From assembly GCF_900176485.1 (NCBI RefSeq), contig NZ_FWYD01000029.1, positions 1 through 37,306 on the forward strand: DNA of 37,306 nucleotides, given 5' to 3'. The position numbers were made by a program, and so were the translations under genes. Below are positions 33,827 through 37,306 of the stretch, in pieces. The notes beneath the pieces are model-generated. The model saw only the letters and a list, made by a program, of their open reading frames with translations. It made no database searches and was not told where the DNA came from. Each line of letters starts with the position of its first letter. Within the stretch, counting starts at the first letter, position 1. This DNA is from Primorskyibacter flagellatus. GTDB taxonomy: Bacteria; Pseudomonadota; Alphaproteobacteria; Rhodobacterales; Rhodobacteraceae.

Positions 33827-34834
33827 TCAGCGCCCGAATTTTTCTTTCCACTTATCTTTTACGGCCATCTGATCCTCCGCCGCCTTGACGAAGTCAACAT
33901 CCGCCAGGATCGTCGAGATTTCAGCCGGAAGGCCGGCTTTCTCGGCCGCCTCCGATGCATCGACACCCGGCACCGTGATCAGCGCCTTGTAGGTCTGGTA
34001 AAGGCCGATCACCTCGTCGGACATGGTCCAATCAAGGAAGGCTTTCGCCGCTTCCTTGTTGTCCGAGCTTGCCATCAGTCCCGACGCTTCCAACTCGTAG
34101 CCCACACCGCCCTCGGGAAAGACCATCGCCAGCGGGTAGCCTTCCTCGATCGACTGCATCGCGGTGAATGCCAGCGAAATGCCGACTGTATATTCACCCA
34201 CGCGGGCAGATTTGCATGGTTTTGAACCCGAAGAGGTGTATTGCGCCATGTTGGGATCGACCGCGGCCAGCTGTGCCCAGCCGGCCTCTTCGCCCATGCT
34301 TTGCAGCACGGCGTTGACGTGCAGGTAGCCGGTGCCCGAGGAGTTTGGATCGGGCATCAGGATCTCGTCTTTGAATGCAGGGTCTTCCAGGTCGGCCCAG
34401 CTTGACGGCATCGGCAGGCCCTTTTCCTCGAGCCGTGCGGTGTTCACGCAGAAGGCGCCCATATAGCCGATTGGGGCGAACCACTTGCCGTCGCCACTGC
34501 GGAATTTCTCGGGCAGCACGTCGGAGCCAGCAGCCTCGTAGGGTTCCAGCATTTCAAGGATCTGCGGGTCCATCATCGCACTGACAGCCCAACCCCAGAT
34601 CACGTCAGCCTGCGGATTCTCGGCTTCGGCCAGCAGCCGCGCACCAAGCTTGCCAGTGGACAAGCGCAGGACATTGATCTCGGTGTCCGGCATGGCGGCC
34701 TGTGCCGCTTCCACGTAGGCCGCGATTTCTTCTTCCTCGAGGGCAGTGTAGACGGTCAGTTCATCGGCCAGCGTTGGTGCGGCAAGGCAAAGCGCCGCGA
34801 TCGACAGCGCGGTGGTCTGTGTCCAGGTGTTCAT
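33827..34834 (-). CDS. ABC transporter extracellular solute-binding protein (island 3)
   Basis: 335 residues. The signal peptide is MNTWTQTTALSIAALCLAAPTLA, cleaved before DELTVYTALEEEE. The body shows SWADLEDPAFKDEILMPDPN and SSGTGYLHVNAVLQSMGEE, characteristic of FbpA- and phosphonate-type binding proteins with the Ser-Gly-Thr phosphate- or anion-binding turn. AAKAFLDWTMSDEVIGLYQT is the usual late helix. There is no Tyr-Tyr pair. Two cysteines (AFCVNT and SKPCKS) could form a disulphide. The ATG is preceded by AAGGAGA. It is the first gene of the minus-strand operon and is divergent from the IMPase-family gene at 35041. A phosphorylated ligand is inferred. Confidence 0.86.
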   Translation of the reverse strand: MNTWTQTTALSIAALCLAAPTLADELTVYTALEEEEIAAYVEAAQAAMPDTEINVLRLSTGKLGARLLAEAENPQADVIWGWAVSAMMDPQILEMLEPYEAAGSDVLPEKFRSGDGKWFAPIGYMGAFCVNTARLEEKGLPMPSSWADLEDPAFKDEILMPDPNSSGTGYLHVNAVLQSMGEEAGWAQLAAVDPNMAQYTSSGSKPCKSARVGEYTVGISLAFTAMQSIEEGYPLAMVFPEGGVGYELEASGLMASSDNKEAAKAFLDWTMSDEVIGLYQTYKALITVPGVDASEAAEKAGLPAEISTILADVDFVKAAEDQMAVKDKWKEKFGR

Positions 34835-35040
34835 GGTGATCTCCTTGTTGGTTTAGTTCTGTTGGTCCGGGCCTGTATCCGGAAGATTGCGGACCCTTGC
34901 GATGGTCCGTTCTGGTTGCCCGACGCGGAATTCGAGTCTGGGGTTATTTGTGTAGTCTTGCGTTTTTGTGGCATTTGTCTACGATAAATTTTCAAAGCGC
35001 ACCTTCGCGGCCCCCCGTTCCCCGCATTTGAGGAAAAATC
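34835..35040. promoter_or_regulatory. Divergent promoter region with ATTTGTNTA repeats
   Basis: The intergenic region must hold promoters for both the binding-protein operon and the IMPase-family gene. Two direct copies of ATTTGT(G/C)TA at 34946-34954 and 34973-34981, 27 bases apart, in a T-rich stretch, are candidates for DeoR-type operator repeats. The ribosome site of the plus-strand gene (GAGGA) lies at its right end. Confidence 0.35.
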
Positions 35041-35847
35041 ATGCAGTCTCTCTCGACCTTTCCGGAAACAGACCGGCTCGCACAGTTCGCCCAAGGTTTG
35101 GCCGACGTTACGGACGCCATGGCGATGACCTATTTCCGCAAGCCGCTGGAAATCGAGGCAAAGGACGACGACTCGCCCGTCACGCAGGCCGACCGCGCCA
35201 TCGAGGCAGAGATGCGCCGGCAGATCACGCAAGCCTTCCCGACTCACGGCATTCTGGGAGAGGAACAGGAGAGCGCGCGACTGGAGTCCCCGCACATCTG
35301 GGTCATCGATCCGATTGATGGCACCAAGAGTTTCCTGTCCGGCATGCCCACCTTCGGCACGCTGATCGCCTGCCTCTCCGATGGCACGCCGAACCTCGGG
35401 GTGATCTCGATTCCTCCCACCGGCGAACGCTGGACGGGCCAGCGCGGTCAGCGCACAACACTCAACGGCGCGCCCTGCCAGACCAGTGGGAGAACGGCTC
35501 TGGCCGATGCGATCCTCTACACGACCAGCCCGGACAATTTCGACGCGACCGGACTGGCTCAGTTCGAGACGCTATCGGAAAAGGCTGCCATGCGACGGTT
35601 CGGCGGCGATTGCTACGGCTACGGTCTTTTGGCCTCGGGCCATGTCGATCTCCTGTTCGAGATGAACTTGCACCCCTATGACTACATGGCGCTCATCCCG
35701 GTGGTCGAAGGAGCGGGAGGTGTGATCACTGACTGGGACGGCGAGCCTCTCACATTGGCATCGGACGGCAAGATTATCGCCGCAGCCAGCGCCCCCCTGC
35801 ACGCAGAGGCCCTGGCCGCTCTGAGGGCCACAGCATCCTTCCGGTGA
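35041..35847 (+). CDS. Inositol monophosphatase family protein, histidinol-phosphatase-like
   Basis: 268 residues. Mg2+-dependent phosphatase with ILGEEQE (metal Glu pair near 80), VIDPIDGTKSF (near 96-106) and a late RRFGGDCYGYGLLASGHVDL plus HPYDYMALIPVVEGAGGVI (third metal Asp). The latter two blocks are hallmarks of the HisN-type histidinol phosphatase branch, so histidinol phosphate is a possible substrate. No histidine gene is nearby, and it is divergent from a phospho-compound-like importer. A role on the imported compound is therefore also likely. ATG at 35041 has GAGGA eight bases upstream. It is more distant from the two paralogues of island 1 than they are from each other in motif context. 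Confidence 0.85.
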   Translation: MQSLSTFPETDRLAQFAQGLADVTDAMAMTYFRKPLEIEAKDDDSPVTQADRAIEAEMRRQITQAFPTHGILGEEQESARLESPHIWVIDPIDGTKSFLSGMPTFGTLIACLSDGTPNLGVISIPPTGERWTGQRGQRTTLNGAPCQTSGRTALADAILYTTSPDNFDATGLAQFETLSEKAAMRRFGGDCYGYGLLASGHVDLLFEMNLHPYDYMALIPVVEGAGGVITDWDGEPLTLASDGKIIAAASAPLHAEALAALRATASFR

Positions 35848-36074
35848 CCTTCGCAAGCAGGTTGGAAAGTTGTTTGCCCAGAAGCCGCTTGCGCCAAAAG
35901 GCTGATCCAACCCATTAGCGGACATATCTACAAAGCGCATGGTCATCTCCCGACCATAGAAATCGAACGTCAGGTTCTTCCTGTAGAGTTGAAATATGAC
36001 CAAACTGCAGCGAACTTCCGCTTCCCGCCCTGATTGCACACGGCACCCACGCCTCATCACTGCAGTACGTGACG
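35848..36074. other. Gap without recognisable gene
   Basis: This stretch follows the IMPase-family gene. A minus-strand frame here (GREMTMRFVDMSANGLDQPF) may be a decayed gene end, but matches nothing I know. No promoter or hairpin is convincing. Confidence 0.4.
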
Positions 36075-36390
36075 TCATTGAATACGCGCCCGCAGCTTGT
36101 CGGTGATGATTTCCATGACCATGACGATGAGAAAAATCGCAATTATGATCATCGAGGCGTTGCGATACTGGAAGAGATCAAAGGCGACCTTGAGCTCCTG
36201 ACCGATCCCGCCCGCGCCCACGAGCCCCAGTACAACCGAAGACCGGACCGCCTTTTCCACAGCAAAGAGCGACGAATTGATGAGGGACGGCATGATGTCC
36301 GGCAGGATCGCACCCACGAGGATCGAGCCGCGCCCGGCGCCAATCGCGGATAGCGCCTCCTGCGGTTCTTTCTCGGCGTCTTCCAGTCCC
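36075..36390 (-). pseudogene. phnE: Phosphonate-type ABC permease (PhnE-like), C-terminal remnant
   Basis: About 100 residues of the C-terminal part of a PhnE-type permease. EALSAIGAGRGSILVGAILP is the coupling loop, SVVLGLVGAGGIGQELKVAF the highly typical PhnE block, and IIIAIFLIVMVMEIITDKLRARI the last membrane helix and tail. Upstream of about 36390 the frame continues but is unrelated. The N-terminal membrane helices are missing, and no phnC, phnD or C-P lyase gene is in the window. It is a leftover of a phosphonate (or phosphite) importer operon, whose loss may be connected with the mobile elements nearby. Confidence 0.72.
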
Positions 36391-37001
36391 CTTCTACGCG
36401 CCACCAGAATGTCGATGCAGGATGGCGCACGACCCATGCCATAGGGTCAATCTCATCTTCGAGGTCGTCCCCAGCTGGCGAAGGAAAACCTGCGCTGACT
36501 GGTGTGCTGACAATTCGAACAGATTGGGATGGTATGTGGACGGGTTCATCAACTGGGTAAACTGGCATGGGAATCCTAACTGTTCGCTATTTGTTCTCAA
36601 TCTGCGATTCACCTATCCGATGTCAAGTTCGGGTCGTTCACGTCGTGAATTTTTTGTGCATTCGCGCAATTATGCGGGACCGCATTCGGTAAGCATGGCT
36701 CGAAGCCGACGGTCTTCGCGTCCCATGCAAGAGCTCGGAGTTTAGGAACTTAACACTTCCCATGTTCGGCCACAGTAGCATCGCGTTAAACCATATTAGC
36801 AATAGTGTTAACTTGACCCCGTCGTTCCGCATTTTTGTCCATCAGCTGGGCGAGGCTTTTTCGCCCTTCGCTGCGCGGTGCAGGAAGGTCGGCTGAGCGG
36901 GACGAATCGGGCATGGCAGCATTGCATTCTTGTCGCTTGTATTCGGTTCAGCTCCACATATGTAAAAGACAGCACGGTCCTGCAAACTGGAGTATTCACC
37001 A
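36391..37001. other. Gap of about 600 bases without a supported gene
   Basis: Open frames here (for example 36422-36745 on the plus strand) show no family motif, are Arg/Ser-rich and lack ribosome sites. The sequence includes an AT-rich stretch near 36740-36820. The right part, 36950-37001, probably holds the promoter and the GGAG ribosome site of the small membrane protein that follows. Confidence 0.45.
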
Positions 37002-37121
37002 ATGAAAAAGATCGATGTAAAAAAGGACTACAACCGGACAAAGTTTCTGATTATTGCCATGGTGGCACAGATTGTCGTGGTGTGGATTGTCATGGCAATC
37101 TATCTGGCGTGGTTGAACTGA
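37002..37121 (+). CDS. Small single-pass membrane protein (39 residues)
   Basis: The frame reads MKKIDVKKDYNRTKFLIIAM and continues with VAQIVVVWIVMAIYLAWLN to a TGA. Residues 1-14 are basic and polar, and 15-38 form one long hydrophobic helix ending in Trp-Leu-Asn, so an inner-membrane protein with the N-terminus in the cytoplasm is expected. GGAG lies nine bases before the ATG. I do not recognise it. Such tiny membrane proteins often precede a transporter or oxidase subunit gene; here the IS110 copy starts 92 bases downstream, so a following partner gene may have been displaced. It is too short for family methods and could be spurious, but the ribosome site and clean topology support it. 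Confidence 0.5.
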   Translation: MKKIDVKKDYNRTKFLIIAMVAQIVVVWIVMAIYLAWLN

Positions 37122-37212
37122 CTACCAAATCGTGAACCGGGCTGTGCAAGTTGGTTTCCTTAGAACCGCGATGGCGGGAAATTGGAAAGGCGTGACACCT
37201 CGAATGGACTCT

Positions 37213-37306
37213 GATGATGTGACCGCCCCCCGACGGCATCTCTGTGCCAAGGTGGGTCTGCGATGATCCACAAAGGAGGACGGTCATGTCGGAGATTATC
37301 ACGGTC
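37213..37306 (+). mobile_element. Second copy of the IS110/IS1111-type element, left end only
   Basis: From GATGATGTGACC at 37213 the sequence matches the complement of 20611-20518 with only a handful of base differences, including the GACGGCAT block and the AAAGGAGGACGGTC ribosome site. The transposase ATG is at 37286 and the window ends after seven codons (MSEIITV). The copy is opposite in orientation to the one at 19248-20611. The left flank (ATGGACTCT) differs from that of the other copy, so the target is a different site. Confidence 0.85.

Noticed and set aside
10519-34834. Ferric iron transporters as the function of the three ABC systems
   Set aside because: Automatic labels often say iron for this class, but none of the five binding proteins has the Tyr-Tyr iron ligand pair and no siderophore or iron gene is near, while phosphatases are in every island.
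36422-36745. A 107-residue plus-strand frame as a gene
   Set aside because: No recognisable motif, no ribosome site and unusual residue composition; it also starts opposite the phnE remnant.
19248-37306. Composite transposon made by two IS110 copies
   Set aside because: The copies are inverted, the second is incomplete in the window, and this family is not known to move intervening DNA in that way.
1-37306. CRISPR array, tRNA or rRNA genes
   Set aside because: No regularly spaced repeats and no cloverleaf or rRNA-like sequence were noticed on either strand by eye.

Overview
The window looks like an accessory replicon or genomic island of a marine-type alphaproteobacterium, most likely Rhodobacterales (Roseobacter-like). 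The grounds are high-GC codon use, alphaproteobacterial IS families, and a plasmid-type ParA remnant next to restriction genes. No rRNA, tRNA or CRISPR was seen. This placement is inference from gene flavour, not from a search.

Layout. 1-3.9 kb: a small hypothetical gene, a ParA gene without its 5' part and a type I restriction HsdR without its C-terminus, all leftovers of a rearranged backbone. 3.7-17.3 kb (island 1): a Na/phosphate cotransporter, a LacI-type regulator, and a long minus-strand operon. In transcription order the operon encodes permease, ATPase, three paralogous binding proteins, two inositol-monophosphatase-family enzymes, a dual-specificity-like phosphatase and a metallophosphoesterase. 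17.4-20.6 kb: stacked mobile elements (Tn3 and IS6 remnants, then an IS5-type element whose right terminal inverted repeat is split by an IS110/IS1111-type element). 20.7-27.2 kb (island 2, visibly more AT-rich): ATPase, binding protein, permease, metallo-beta-lactamase-fold hydrolase, a second phosphatase of the same type and a second LacI-type regulator. 27.3-30.2 kb: a semialdehyde dehydrogenase cut off at its 5' end by an ISKra4-like element. 30.3-35.8 kb (island 3): binding protein, ATPase, permease and DeoR-type regulator on the minus strand, with a third inositol-monophosphatase-family gene divergent. 35.8-37.3 kb: a PhnE-like permease remnant, mostly empty sequence, a 39-residue membrane protein, and the start of a second IS110 copy running off the edge.

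How the genes work together. All three islands join an Fe3+/2-aminoethylphosphonate/AfuABC-type ABC importer to phosphohydrolases and a sugar-type repressor. None of the five binding proteins has the adjacent Tyr-Tyr pair used by FbpA to hold ferric iron, and AfuABC of the same superfamily takes up sugar phosphates. The simplest reading is uptake of phosphorylated organic compounds (sugar or polyol phosphates or phosphodiesters), followed by cytoplasmic cleavage of diesters (metallophosphoesterase or MBL enzyme) and monoesters (phosphatases). The NptA-type carrier would handle phosphate. The substrates are unknown.

A recurring non-coding feature stands out. Each of the five binding-protein genes is followed at once by a perfect 8-12 bp stem-loop of unrelated sequence without a U-tract. 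This suggests differential expression of binding protein over the neighbouring genes.
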